The notes beneath the pieces were generated by a model. That model ran no database searches. It saw only the letters and a list, made by a program, of their open reading frames with translations, and was not told the DNA's origin. This document shows, in pieces, positions 1 through 8,335 of a stretch of DNA of 64,000 bases. The stretch lies in contig JAPLCJ010000017.1 of assembly GCA_026392255.1 (NCBI GenBank), positions 169,873-233,872 on the forward strand. Reading direction: 5' to 3'. Within the stretch, counting starts at the first letter, position 1. The number at the start of each line of letters is the position of its first letter. A program made the position numbers and the translations under genes. The stretch comes from Solirubrobacterales bacterium. Its GTDB lineage: Bacteria > Actinomycetota > Thermoleophilia > Solirubrobacterales > Solirubrobacteraceae.

Positions 1-8
1 CGGCTGGC

Positions 9-163
9 GCAAGTGTCGTCTCACGGAACAGAGTCCGTAGTGCACTTGTCCGCCGCAGACGGCGAGGGCGTGAGGCTGGGAAGGACATTCTCCCCCGAGG
101 ATAGGCGAGCACGGCCTCCGTCGCGCGTCACGGGCGCAAGCGGACAGGCTGTGTTCTCTCCCG
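9..163 (+). ncRNA. possible structured RNA upstream of ymdB
   Basis: The 275 bases before ymdB show no convincing protein; the open frame starting at base 13 has a composition I do not trust and runs into ymdB. Several stems can be drawn: a 9-bp stem pairs 45-53 with 140-148 (two G-U pairs), a short hairpin pairs 22-27 with 34-40, and 26-30 can alternatively pair with 152-156. The octamer GGCGCAAG occurs at 6-13 and again at 133-140. In other bacteria 6S RNA lies near rny and ymdB, so a 6S-like RNA is one idea, but I do not recognise its hallmark bulge. Strand and ends are guesses. Confidence 0.2.
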
Positions 164-275
164 CCTATATCTGCACGGAGACGGGCCAACAAACCACTTG
201 GCGGCCAAGGCTGGGAACCTCTAGACAGATGAGCAGCAGACAGAACATGCACAACAACCCAGTTGAGTTGGCCTC

Positions 276-1061
276 ATGAGCGGTCAAGGGATCCTCTTCG
301 TAGGCGATGTCGTCGGCAGCGCGGGCCGTAACGCACTGATCACGCTGCTCCCTGGCTTGATCAGCGAGTTCACTCCGCGCTTCGTGGTTGTCAACGGTGA
401 GAACGTCGCCGCAGGCAAGGGCATCACTCCGAAGCTTGCTGAGGACTTCTTTGCCGCCAACGTGGACGCGATCACGCTCGGTAACCACGCCTACCGCCGC
501 AAGGAAGGCTGGGAGTTGCTCGACGAAGACCGTCGCGTAGTCCGGCCGGCCAACCACTTCATGACCAGCCCGGGCCGCGGGTCAACCGTTATTGAGAAGG
601 ATGGAGTGCGCCTTGGGATTCTCAACCTGAGCGGCAATCACGGCATGGACGCCCCACATCCATTCATGGCCGCAGCAGACGCCGGAGTACACGACCTCAA
701 ATCAAAATCCGATCTGATCCTCGTTGACATGCACGCCGAGGCAACTAGCGAGAAGGTCGCCCTCGGTTGGCATCTCGACGGTCGCGTCACAGCAGTTGTC
801 GGAACCCATACCCACGTCCCCACCGCTGATGCGCGAATTTTGCCACAGGGAACGGCCTACATCACCGATGTGGGAATGACTGGCTCACGTGATGGTGTGA
901 TCGGCGTAATCAAAGAGCAGGCCATCGAGGCAATGAGCACTCACCTGCCAGTCCGCTTTGAGCCTGCCGAGGCAAACCCTTGGATCAATGCAGTCATGAT
1001 CGAGCCCGCCAGCGCAGACGCTCCGGCAACGATCACACAGGTTCTGCGCCCGGCTTCCTGA
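276..1061 (+). CDS. ymdB: YmdB-family metallophosphoesterase
   Basis: A 261-residue protein of the TIGR00282/YmdB family, which are cytoplasmic dinuclear-metal phosphodiesterases; the Bacillus homologue cleaves 2',3'-cyclic nucleotides and affects biofilm and motility decisions. The calcineurin-like metal ligands are visible: GDVVGSAGR at the N-terminus, NGENVAAGKGI near residue 40, LGNHAY near 67, and the GTHTHVPTAD block near residue 175 followed by ITDVGMTG. Length and motif order are normal for the family. The ATG at 276 gives the family N-terminus (Gly-Gln-Gly-Ile-Leu-Phe-Val-Gly-Asp). ymdB usually follows rny (RNase Y), which could lie just outside the window. Its 3' end overlaps the convergent membrane-protein gene by 29 nt. 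Confidence 0.92.
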   Translation: MSGQGILFVGDVVGSAGRNALITLLPGLISEFTPRFVVVNGENVAAGKGITPKLAEDFFAANVDAITLGNHAYRRKEGWELLDEDRRVVRPANHFMTSPGRGSTVIEKDGVRLGILNLSGNHGMDAPHPFMAAADAGVHDLKSKSDLILVDMHAEATSEKVALGWHLDGRVTAVVGTHTHVPTADARILPQGTAYITDVGMTGSRDGVIGVIKEQAIEAMSTHLPVRFEPAEANPWINAVMIEPASADAPATITQVLRPAS

Positions 1062-2559
1062 CCGTCCAGTCATCGGACACGGCGACAAAGACCGCCGGCA
1101 GGAACCAGACCAGGTAGGTGTAGAACCAGTAGACAGCTGAGAGCTCAACGGCAATCACGACAGCGGCCGCTAGGGCTGCCAAGCGGACTGGCGTGCGGCG
1201 ATCACCACGGGGCAGAAGTGTTGTCAGCAAGACAAGTCCCGCCACGCAGACCCGCCAGCTCTGCAGCAGCCAGTGAGGCAAGTCCCACCAGCCCCAAGCT
1301 GAGAAGGGCGAGTCGCGACCATCCTGGAACCCAACGGTGCGCTCCCAGACCTTGATCGGATCGTCGAAGTAGGGAATGAGGACGATTACGAACGCCACGA
1401 CTGCTGCCAGTACATAGACGAGCATGTCCCTTCGCCGTGAGGAGTTCTTGGCCCGGAGGAAGATGGGCACAAGGGCAAGCGTCGCCATCTTTGACAGGCC
1501 GCCGACAACCGCCGCGGCTCCACGCAGGGCTGCGCCGCGGACACCAGAGAAGGTGGCTGTCAGAAGCGCCAGGACGATTAGGAGCGCCGGCAGGGTGTCG
1601 TTGGCAGCGCACATCGCCGTATAGAGAGTGAATGGGCACGTGACCCACAGCCAACTCAAGATCAATGCGCCGGGAGGGCCTCTCAGCCGCCAGCCGAGTA
1701 GAGCCAGGAGAGACAGCGCGAGGAGGTCCAGCACCACTGCCGCAGCGGCAGCGGCAGCCAGGCGACCGTCGTTTGAATCCGCGTCAAAGATCAACGCGAA
1801 GGGCGCGTAGGCAGCCCATGTAACGGGCCCGTAGGTGTCACCTCGCTCAATTCGTTTTGGGAAGTGTCCATAGACCGCTGCTCCAGACGCGAGTCTGTTG
1901 CCACCGATCACGCTCGCCTCGCCAACATCAATCACATTGCCGTCCGCGATCGTAAACGCGGCCCTGAAACCGATCAGGAACACGATCCCCACAACCATCG
2001 CCTTGCTGCCAATCAGCGTTTTGATCTGGGCTGCGTCCGGTTTGGGCCCCTTAATCCCTCTCCACAACATCCGGCCCATCAGCCACAGCAGGGGCGGATA
2101 TAGAGTGGGAACCGAGATGTCCAGCCGTCCTCGATTGAAACCAGCAATCGAAACTGAGAGCAGCGCGACTGCGGCGATGTCCAAGTGAGCCAGAGAGGGT
2201 CGTCTGCGTGGCAAGAACGGCAACAGAAAGAGCGCCAACAGCGGCAGCCAGACCCAAAGCGCAGAGGCATCCTTGCCAAACGCTCCTGGATAGCCACGAG
2301 CCATGGTCCAAGCAGCCTGGAAGCCGGTCCACTCCTCCTGCACCTTGCCATCGGCCCGCGAGATAAACACCTCAACCACCAACTCACCCTTCGCTGACCA
2401 GAACTGCTCCCGCCAACGCCCAGGCTGCTTGGTGAAGTCCCAGTGGCCACCCTTGTGTGACCGGACCTCCGCCTTGACGGCAGGGAGCGCCTTTGTGATT
2501 CGCCGAGCGTGGCTTTCACTGATTGAAGCCAGAGCAGGCGTTGCGGCAACCACCAGCAT
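1033..2559 (-). CDS. polytopic membrane protein, GT-C-like
   Basis: A 508-residue membrane protein whose function I do not recognise with certainty. A hydrophobic, signal-like N-terminus is followed by a soluble extracytoplasmic segment (about residues 15-95) and then roughly ten or more hydrophobic helices. The layout, and the loop rich in aromatic and acidic residues around residues 205-245, resembles GT-C mannosyltransferase-like proteins (GT87/DUF2029 type), but no catalytic motif is decisive. The upstream gene stop (TAG at 2582-2584) lies 23 nt before this ATG. The frame stays open upstream with a plausible signal peptide (IPKSQLILRALAAAAVM) but offers only ATT or CTG as starts, so ATG 2559 is kept with reservation. 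It is probably co-transcribed with the phosphodiesterase and overlaps the ymdB 3' end convergently. Confidence 0.6.
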   Translation of the reverse strand: MLVVAATPALASISESHARRITKALPAVKAEVRSHKGGHWDFTKQPGRWREQFWSAKGELVVEVFISRADGKVQEEWTGFQAAWTMARGYPGAFGKDASALWVWLPLLALFLLPFLPRRRPSLAHLDIAAVALLSVSIAGFNRGRLDISVPTLYPPLLWLMGRMLWRGIKGPKPDAAQIKTLIGSKAMVVGIVFLIGFRAAFTIADGNVIDVGEASVIGGNRLASGAAVYGHFPKRIERGDTYGPVTWAAYAPFALIFDADSNDGRLAAAAAAAVVLDLLALSLLALLGWRLRGPPGALILSWLWVTCPFTLYTAMCAANDTLPALLIVLALLTATFSGVRGAALRGAAAVVGGLSKMATLALVPIFLRAKNSSRRRDMLVYVLAAVVAFVIVLIPYFDDPIKVWERTVGFQDGRDSPFSAWGWWDLPHWLLQSWRVCVAGLVLLTTLLPRGDRRTPVRLAALAAAVVIAVELSAVYWFYTYLVWFLPAVFVAVSDDWTVRKPGAEPV

Positions 2560-2581
2560 TACGGCTGCGGCCGCAAGCGCT

Positions 2582-4063
2582 CTAAGAATCAGCTGGGACT
2601 TCGGAATCGAGATTGAAGTGCTCCCTCACTAGGCCGGCGACATCACGGATGCTCCACTCCTCCCGGGCGGAACGGCTGTCTGGACCTGTTCCTGCCCAGA
2701 GCAGCACTCCATGACTATCTACCCGGTGCAGTGAACCGTGGCTGCCACCATTTAGATGCGAGGCGCCACCCCAGTCGAGAAATTCAGAACCCGGTGCTGC
2801 TGAGAGCAAGACGTCACCCGCAGTGGGGCAGTTAAGCGCGGACCAGATCCGCCGCAGGGCATCCGGGTAGTCAGGGGTAGCGATCATTCCATCCTCAGTC
2901 TTCATTCCGAGCACGCTTAGGTCGCCCTCAACACTCCATCCGCGGCCGTGAGCATCGAGCAGATCTCCGCCAGGCGCAAACCGCAACTCGGACCCGAGTC
3001 GCAGTACCCGTGCCTCTCCGTCACCCAAGAGCATCGCGAGGTCAACACCCGGAACCCTGAGGGCATCCCCAGCGGCCCGCTCAGCGGTGTGCTCTGGACT
3101 ATCGGACTTGAGGACGTAAATCATCGCGGACCGCTGAGCCAGCCCAAGGGCAATCTCTTCGGCCTCAACTCCACTGTCGCGGGGTGTCCGCACCCACCAC
3201 TCTGAGAACGCTGCCAGAAGGTCAACTCTCTGTGAAACATGGTCATGCCCATGGTCGGCCGCGACGATGATCCCGTACCGGTCCAGAAGCTGGTCCACTC
3301 CCCCGGCTGCGTCGGCGAGCCGCGCGAGCTGACGGTCAGCCACGGCGACTGACTCAACCTGTGCTGCCGGGCCGTGCTTGTGGGAGTGGGAGTCATTGTC
3401 AGGCAGTGAGAGCAGTAAAAAGTCAAACTCGTCGGTGGCGACAAGCTCGGCGCCAACGCAACCTGAATGCTGGTCGCGAACGCCTGTCATTCCCAACTGT
3501 GACCTGCAGCCCATCGGCCTGGAAGCGAAGATGTCGGCGTAGAACAGGTCGCGCGGGCCCTGAACTGACTCGCGGAAAAATGTGCTCGTCGCAAACCGCG
3601 CCAGGCGCGAATGGCGCGCGGGCTGATGCGTATGGCGTCCGCGATAGATCAGGTATGTCGTTCCCGCGGTCCTCAGCCCTGCGTCGTCGAGTGATTCAAA
3701 GATTGTGGGAGTGGCAGGCGACAGGTGATCGCGATTCATCGCATAGACGGTGTCACCCAGGGTGCGGGCTATTCGTTGCTTCCTCGCGGCAGCAAAGCTG
3801 GACCCGTATTCGACGTAGCGCCGCTCTTCTCGGTGGTACCAGTTCATCGACGGAATCAGGTGCTGATCCGGCCCAACCCCAGTGGTGATTGAGGCTGCGC
3901 AAACCGGAGTGACTGATGGGAACGAGGCAACGCAATCGTCGACATAAACACCCTCACCCATCAGCCGGGCCAAAACCGGCGCAGTGCCATCAGCAACGGC
4001 ACGCTCAAGCGCATCAGGACGGAGTCCATCAATCACGGCGAGTATCAGGCCACGGCTGCTCAT
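2582..4063 (-). CDS. alkaline phosphatase / nucleotide pyrophosphatase family phosphodiesterase
   Basis: A 493-residue enzyme of the type I phosphodiesterase / nucleotide pyrophosphatase branch of the alkaline phosphatase superfamily. The metal and nucleophile motifs are in place: ILAVIDGLRPD at the N-terminus, FPSVTPVCAASITTG (nucleophilic Thr) near residue 45, LLLSLPDNDSHSHKHG near 220, and AADHGHDHVS near 270, with a late His in the SHGSLHR region. The physiological substrate cannot be read from sequence. The ATG at 4063 (MSSRGLILAVIDG) was chosen because it begins the fold directly; a longer in-frame extension to 4345 would cover the divergent aminotransferase start. It is divergent from the aminotransferase with 85 bp between, and followed by the membrane-protein gene. 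Confidence 0.85.
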   Translation of the reverse strand: MSSRGLILAVIDGLRPDALERAVADGTAPVLARLMGEGVYVDDCVASFPSVTPVCAASITTGVGPDQHLIPSMNWYHREERRYVEYGSSFAAARKQRIARTLGDTVYAMNRDHLSPATPTIFESLDDAGLRTAGTTYLIYRGRHTHQPARHSRLARFATSTFFRESVQGPRDLFYADIFASRPMGCRSQLGMTGVRDQHSGCVGAELVATDEFDFLLLSLPDNDSHSHKHGPAAQVESVAVADRQLARLADAAGGVDQLLDRYGIIVAADHGHDHVSQRVDLLAAFSEWWVRTPRDSGVEAEEIALGLAQRSAMIYVLKSDSPEHTAERAAGDALRVPGVDLAMLLGDGEARVLRLGSELRFAPGGDLLDAHGRGWSVEGDLSVLGMKTEDGMIATPDYPDALRRIWSALNCPTAGDVLLSAAPGSEFLDWGGASHLNGGSHGSLHRVDSHGVLLWAGTGPDSRSAREEWSIRDVAGLVREHFNLDSEVPADS

Positions 4064-4148
4064 CCTGACCGGTGACGGTAGCGGGAGACCGGACAGCCGC
4101 AACCACTGACAGAACCCGGCAACCGGCTCCGGTACCGTCCCATGGGCT

Positions 4149-5537
4149 GTGAAGGACACAAACCTCAACCCGCAGAAGCGCTCAGGCCGTGGCGACGCGG
4201 TCGCGATCGAGCGGTACGGAAAGCTCTTTGCGGCACGCACCCGCTCAATGACTTCCTCTGCAATGCGCGACCTGATGTCAATCACGGAACGCCCCGAGGT
4301 CATCTCACTAGCTGGCGGGCTCCCAGACACATCCACCTTTCCCAAGGAATCCTATGCAGCGCTGATGAGCAAGTTGGCCGCTGAGGAACTGGCTAGTGCA
4401 CTGCAATACGGGCCTACTGAGGGCTTGGCAGCCGCACGCGAATGCATTCGCTTCGTGATGGCCGCAGAAGGCATCACGGTCGATCCGGATGACGTAATTG
4501 TCACAACTGGCGGCCAGCAGGTTCTGGATCTTGTCTGCAAAGTGCTGATTGACCCGGGCGATGTGATCGTCGCGGAAGGCCCAACCTACCCCGGGGCTGT
4601 TTCTGCCTTCACCTCTTACGAGGCCCGTGTTGAGCAGGTGCCGATCGACGCTGACGGCATGGACCCTGAGCTGCTGCGAGAGCGGCTTGTGCAGCTTGAC
4701 GCTGAGGGTGCGCGTCCAAAGTTCATCTATCTGATCCCCAACTTTCAGAACCCATCCGGAGTGACTCTGTCGGCCGAACGGCGCAAGGCCATTCTCGAGA
4801 TTGCCCGCGAGTGGGAGATCCTGATCCTTGAGGACAACCCATACGGGCTGCTCCGCTACGAGGAGGACCCAATCCCCTCAATCCTTGAGATGGATGGTGG
4901 TGAGTCAGTCATCTACCTGGGGACTTTCTCCAAGATCCTCTCGCCCGGAATCCGCCTCGGCTGGGTTACCGCACCTAGGCCGGTGCTGGAGAAGCTCAAC
5001 CTTGCCAAGCAGGCAGCAGATCTCTGCGCCTCATCGCTCGCTCAGCACTTTGTGGCCGCCTACATCGGTGGCGGCGGTTGGCCCGAGTACATGGCAAGCC
5101 TGCGGCGGATCTACCGCGACAGGCGTGATGTGATGTTGGAGTCGTTGACCTCTGAGATGCCTGAGGGAACCACCTGGGTTTCACCCGCTGGTGGCCTCTT
5201 CGTCTGGGCAACGCTCCCCGATTACATCGACACGACTGACTTGCTTGCCCGGGCTCTGCGCGAGAACGTTGCGTTCGTTCCGGGTCGCGCAGCATGGGTC
5301 AATGGTGACGGCGGGTCCTCCCTCCGACTGAACTTCTCTGGCGCTGACTCCGACCGCATTCGGGAGGGCATCCGCCGAATCGGAATGGTTGTCGGCGAAC
5401 AGGTCGACCTCTACGAAACGATGATGGGTCGATCAGCCGGCGCTGCTCCAGCCCCAGCCCAGTCCGCGCCGAGCGAGGGCGCTCGTGTGGTTCCGATCGC
5501 ACCCCGCAAGCGGCGTGCTTCAGGCGCTGAGGGGTGA
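4149..5537 (+). CDS. PLP-dependent fold-type I aminotransferase (2-aminoadipate / LysN-like)
   Basis: A 462-residue class I/II aminotransferase with the look of the LysN / 2-aminoadipate transaminase (MocR-related, but without a GntR DNA-binding domain) group. Seen in sequence: SLAGGLPD near residue 53, LQYGPTEGLAAARE near 85, TTGGQQVLDLVC near 118, the PNFQNPSGVTLS motif near 195, the PLP-lysine region GTFSKILSPGIRLGW near 260, and the C-terminal substrate-carboxylate Arg in SSLRLNFS. Start is GTG 4149. A low-complexity tail of about 40 residues (Ala/Pro-rich, then basic) is unusual. The Ddl-like gene begins 4 nt after the stop, so the two are almost certainly translated from one mRNA. The substrate amino acid is unknown. 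Confidence 0.85.
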   Translation: MKDTNLNPQKRSGRGDAVAIERYGKLFAARTRSMTSSAMRDLMSITERPEVISLAGGLPDTSTFPKESYAALMSKLAAEELASALQYGPTEGLAAARECIRFVMAAEGITVDPDDVIVTTGGQQVLDLVCKVLIDPGDVIVAEGPTYPGAVSAFTSYEARVEQVPIDADGMDPELLRERLVQLDAEGARPKFIYLIPNFQNPSGVTLSAERRKAILEIAREWEILILEDNPYGLLRYEEDPIPSILEMDGGESVIYLGTFSKILSPGIRLGWVTAPRPVLEKLNLAKQAADLCASSLAQHFVAAYIGGGGWPEYMASLRRIYRDRRDVMLESLTSEMPEGTTWVSPAGGLFVWATLPDYIDTTDLLARALRENVAFVPGRAAWVNGDGGSSLRLNFSGADSDRIREGIRRIGMVVGEQVDLYETMMGRSAGAAPAPAQSAPSEGARVVPIAPRKRRASGAEG

Positions 5538-5541
5538 CCAG

Positions 5542-6477
5542 ATGAAGATCGCGGTCCTTGAGGGTGGTCGCTCGCTGGAGCGTGGAGTTTCCCTGCGCAC
5601 GGGCGGTCGGGTCAAAGACGCCCTGGTTCGACTGGGCCACGAGGTGATCAGCGTTGACGCTGACACTTCGATGATCTCCAACCTGCGGGAACACAAGCCT
5701 GATGTTGCGTTCCTCGCCCTGCACGGCCGTGACGGTGAGGACGGCACCGTTCAACAGGTCCTTGACTTGCTCCAGATCCCGCACACTTCGTCCGACGCGG
5801 CCGCCTCAGCCCGGACCGGCGACAAGGCCATTGCTAAGCGACGGTTCCGAGCGGTCGGCCTGCCGACCCCAGACTTCTACGTCTTGGACTCCACTGCCGT
5901 CCGTGAGCTCGCCGCCGTCGAACTTGTCCCGACTATCGGCGAGCGACTCGGCTGGCCGATGATCCTCAAGCCTGCACTGCAAGGGTCGTCCTTGGGCGTT
6001 GCCTTAGCCCACAAAGAAGAGGACGTTCCCGGGGCGCTGCTGTCAGCCCTTTCATATGACGACCGCGTGCTCTTTGAGCAGTACTGCCCGGGGCGTGACT
6101 TGGCCGTAGCGGTCGTCGGGCATCCAGACGGTGCTGTCGCCTGGCCGCCGGTAGAAGCAATTCCCGGCGGCGATCAATATGACTTTCAGGCGCGCTACGA
6201 AATTGGCTCCGCGAAATTTGAGTGCCCGGCGCAACTTGATCCAGCGACACACGTGCGGGCCTGCGAGCTAGCCGTGTCCGCCTTTGAGGCTCTGCAGTGT
6301 TCGGGTGTGGCACGGGTTGACCTGATCCTCGGCGAGGATGGCGACCTCACAATCCTCGAGATCGATTCAGTTCCGGGCCTAACGCAAACGAGCCTTGTAC
6401 CTCTCGCGGCCGAGGCCGCAGGGTTGGAGTTCGACGCTCTAATCGAGCTGATGCTCGACTTGGCTATAGCCGTCTAA
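5542..6477 (+). CDS. atypical D-alanine--D-alanine ligase-like ATP-grasp enzyme
   Basis: A 311-residue ATP-grasp ligase of the Ddl family, one of two Ddl paralogues here (the other begins at 33759). It has LEGGRSLERGVSLRTGG at the N-terminus, ALHGRDGEDGTVQ near residue 60, KPALQGSSLGVA near 145 and a final LEIDSVPGLTQTSLVP block. In standard Ddl the last motif is E-x-N-T-x-P-G-x-T with Asn as a magnesium ligand; here Asp replaces Asn, and the GREIEV-like loop is GRDLAV. It could still make D-Ala-D-Ala or join other amino acids. ATG 5542, preceded by GGGGTGA, gives the family N-terminus; the longer frame to 5485 lies inside the aminotransferase. Coupling to that aminotransferase suggests the two share a substrate. 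Confidence 0.8.
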   Translation: MKIAVLEGGRSLERGVSLRTGGRVKDALVRLGHEVISVDADTSMISNLREHKPDVAFLALHGRDGEDGTVQQVLDLLQIPHTSSDAAASARTGDKAIAKRRFRAVGLPTPDFYVLDSTAVRELAAVELVPTIGERLGWPMILKPALQGSSLGVALAHKEEDVPGALLSALSYDDRVLFEQYCPGRDLAVAVVGHPDGAVAWPPVEAIPGGDQYDFQARYEIGSAKFECPAQLDPATHVRACELAVSAFEALQCSGVARVDLILGEDGDLTILEIDSVPGLTQTSLVPLAAEAAGLEFDALIELMLDLAIAV

Positions 6478-6483
6478 AGCGCT

Positions 6484-6981
6484 CTAGGCGTCTTGGCCGC
6501 CGGCGAAGTCCTCGGGGCTTACGTCCTCGAGGAACTCCTTGAACTTCTCGACAACCTCATCCGTGTCCTCGTTGTCGTGCTCAAATTCGATCGAGGATTC
6601 CTCAACTACGTCCTCGGCGGCAAAGATCGGCGCGCCCGACCTGACGGCCAGTGCCAGAGCATCGCTGGGCCTTGAGTCGATCTCGATCTCCCGACCGTCT
6701 GATGTCTGAATCGTGATTGAGGCGTAGAAAGTGTTGTCACGCAGCTCGGTGATCGCCACCCGCGTGCACTGAGCGTCGAGCTCGCTGAGGGTCTCCGTGA
6801 TCAGGTCGTGAGTCATCGGGCGAGGCGTTGAGGAGCCTTGGAGCTTCATCAGGATCGCCGCTGCCTCAGGGTGACCAATCCAGATCGGAAGGAACCGGTT
6901 GGTCTCAACGGCCTTGAGAAGCACAATCGGCTGTTTGCCGACCATGTCGAAGCTAACTCCGTAGATGACCATCTCCTGCAC
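6484..6981 (-). CDS. bifunctional nuclease family protein (DUF151, BFN)
   Basis: A 165-residue protein of the BFN/DUF151 family, described in plants and some bacteria as having DNase and RNase activity. The conserved core is visible: LPIWIGHPEAAAI near residue 31, RPMTHDLI near 54, IDSRPSDALALAVRSGAPIF near 100. The C-terminus is strongly acidic (EFEHDNEDTDEVVEKF) and may form a short helical UVR-like tail. ATG 6981 was chosen; Met at 6972 is an alternative. It converges on the ddl-like gene with 6 nt between the stops, so no intrinsic terminator fits there. The in vivo role is not known. Confidence 0.85.
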   Translation of the reverse strand: MQEMVIYGVSFDMVGKQPIVLLKAVETNRFLPIWIGHPEAAAILMKLQGSSTPRPMTHDLITETLSELDAQCTRVAITELRDNTFYASITIQTSDGREIEIDSRPSDALALAVRSGAPIFAAEDVVEESSIEFEHDNEDTDEVVEKFKEFLEDVSPEDFAGGQDA

Positions 6982-7099
6982 GTGCGGCTCCTTGGGCGGT
7001 TATGTCTAAGGCTAGCGCCCGCCGCGCTCATCACGGGGATCACTGCCTTCGGAGGAGTCATTCTGTTTCGGCTGCCATCTTCCTTCACAGCCAAGCAAG

Positions 7100-7173
<74 letters not shown>

Positions 7174-7377
7174 CGCGAGGGCGGAAGTCTAACGGCGCAG
7201 GCCGGGTTGGCGCGGTGAGGTGAAGCGGGCTCACCAGGCAGCAGCAGTGGGGCGTTGTCGCCCCTGTGCGATCCTCCCCCCGGTGAACGCTCCCTCTCTC
7301 ACCGATCTGACCGCCGTCCTTGGCCCGGATCCCTCGGAAGCATCTGCCCCGCTGGGCCTTAAGGACCGCGCACCCAA
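7174..7377. other. 204-bp spacer between tRNA-Ile and the AEC transporter
   Basis: I see no gene I would defend here. Two perfect short hairpins occur: GGTGAG/CTCACC around 7214-7234 and GGGGCG-TTGT-CGCCCC at 7249-7264; neither is followed by a T run on either strand. A 33-codon open frame from a GTG near 7275 ends in a TGA that overlaps the TTG after the transporter start; it lacks a ribosome-binding site. The spacer should contain the transporter promoter, but no clear -35/-10 pair stands out. Confidence 0.4.
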
Positions 7378-8307
7378 GTGTTGATCCTCGCGGTAGTCAC
7401 GATCTTGGCCACAATCGGCGGGGTGGCTGCTGAGCACCGTTGGAAGACCGGTGCAAAGACGCTCGCGGGACACCTGCTTGAGGCTCTTGTTTATGTGCTG
7501 ATGCCGGTGATCATCTTCTTCGCGGTGATCGACCTCCATCTGACCGAGGCCGTCGGCGCGGGACTCGCCTTTGGCTGGGCGGAACGCCTTGTCGTTGTTA
7601 TCGCCGCCTGGCTGATTGGGTCACGGCTCCTAAAGCTGACGCGTCCACAGTCCGGTGCGCTGATGACGGCCGTCGCGGTGGCCAATACGGGATATCTGGG
7701 GATCCCTTTAACCGCTCTGCTGCTTGGGCACGACAAAATCCCGCTCGCCGTTGCCTACGACAACGTGGTGAACTCTCCCATTGTTCTGCTCGTTGGATTT
7801 GGGGTGGGAGCTGCCTTCGGGACAAACGCAGGCAAGTCCGGGAGGGATCGCGTTAAGTCCTTCTTCACGCGCAACCCGCCGCTCTACGCGCTGATTCTTG
7901 CTCTACTGGCCCCGAAGTCACTCGCCCCTTCCTGGGGTCCTGACCTCGTGCACATAGTTGCCATGGGAATCGCTCCCGTTGGCTTCTTTGCCCTCGGCGT
8001 CAATCTGATGCTTGAGCACGATGAGACGGGGGTGAGGATCTTTCCACCGCCTCTCACACCAGCTGTTTTCACAGCCTTAGGTCTGCGACTACTGGTCGCT
8101 CCCGCTGTGATGATTGTTCTCTCCGCGGTCGTGATTGCTGCGCCTCACACCTTCCTGTTGGAGGCTGCAATGCCAGCCGGAATCAACGCCCTGGTCGTCG
8201 CCCATCTCTACGGGCTTGACATGAAGATCACCGTCGGCGCGATCGCCTGGTCAACCGGGCTAGTCCTAACCGCGGTCACAGCCATAGAACTCCTCGGGGT
8301 TCTCTAA
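7378..8307 (+). CDS. AEC (auxin efflux carrier) family transporter
   Basis: A 309-residue inner-membrane protein with about ten hydrophobic helices in two repeats of five, as in the AEC/bile-acid sodium symporter-like fold. The hallmark broken-helix segment NTGYLGIPLTALLLG (about residue 100) and its C-terminal counterpart around PAGINALVVAHLYG (about 265) are present. Bacterial AEC members export or exchange carboxylates such as malate; the substrate here cannot be told. The start is GTG 7378 followed by TTG; ATG is absent nearby and the ribosome-binding site is weak. It converges on parB with 28 bp between stops. Confidence 0.85.
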   Translation: MLILAVVTILATIGGVAAEHRWKTGAKTLAGHLLEALVYVLMPVIIFFAVIDLHLTEAVGAGLAFGWAERLVVVIAAWLIGSRLLKLTRPQSGALMTAVAVANTGYLGIPLTALLLGHDKIPLAVAYDNVVNSPIVLLVGFGVGAAFGTNAGKSGRDRVKSFFTRNPPLYALILALLAPKSLAPSWGPDLVHIVAMGIAPVGFFALGVNLMLEHDETGVRIFPPPLTPAVFTALGLRLLVAPAVMIVLSAVVIAAPHTFLLEAAMPAGINALVVAHLYGLDMKITVGAIAWSTGLVLTAVTAIELLGVL

Positions 8308-8335
8308 GCCCCGCAGAGAGGTCCCGTTCGCTAGC

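Noticed and set aside
13..279. An 88-codon frame overlapping the ymdB start
   Set aside because: No ribosome-binding site and arbitrary composition; the region looks more like RNA or spacer.
7275..7381. A short frame ending at the AEC transporter start
   Set aside because: It has no SD or known homologue, and its overlap with the transporter start is not enough support on its own.
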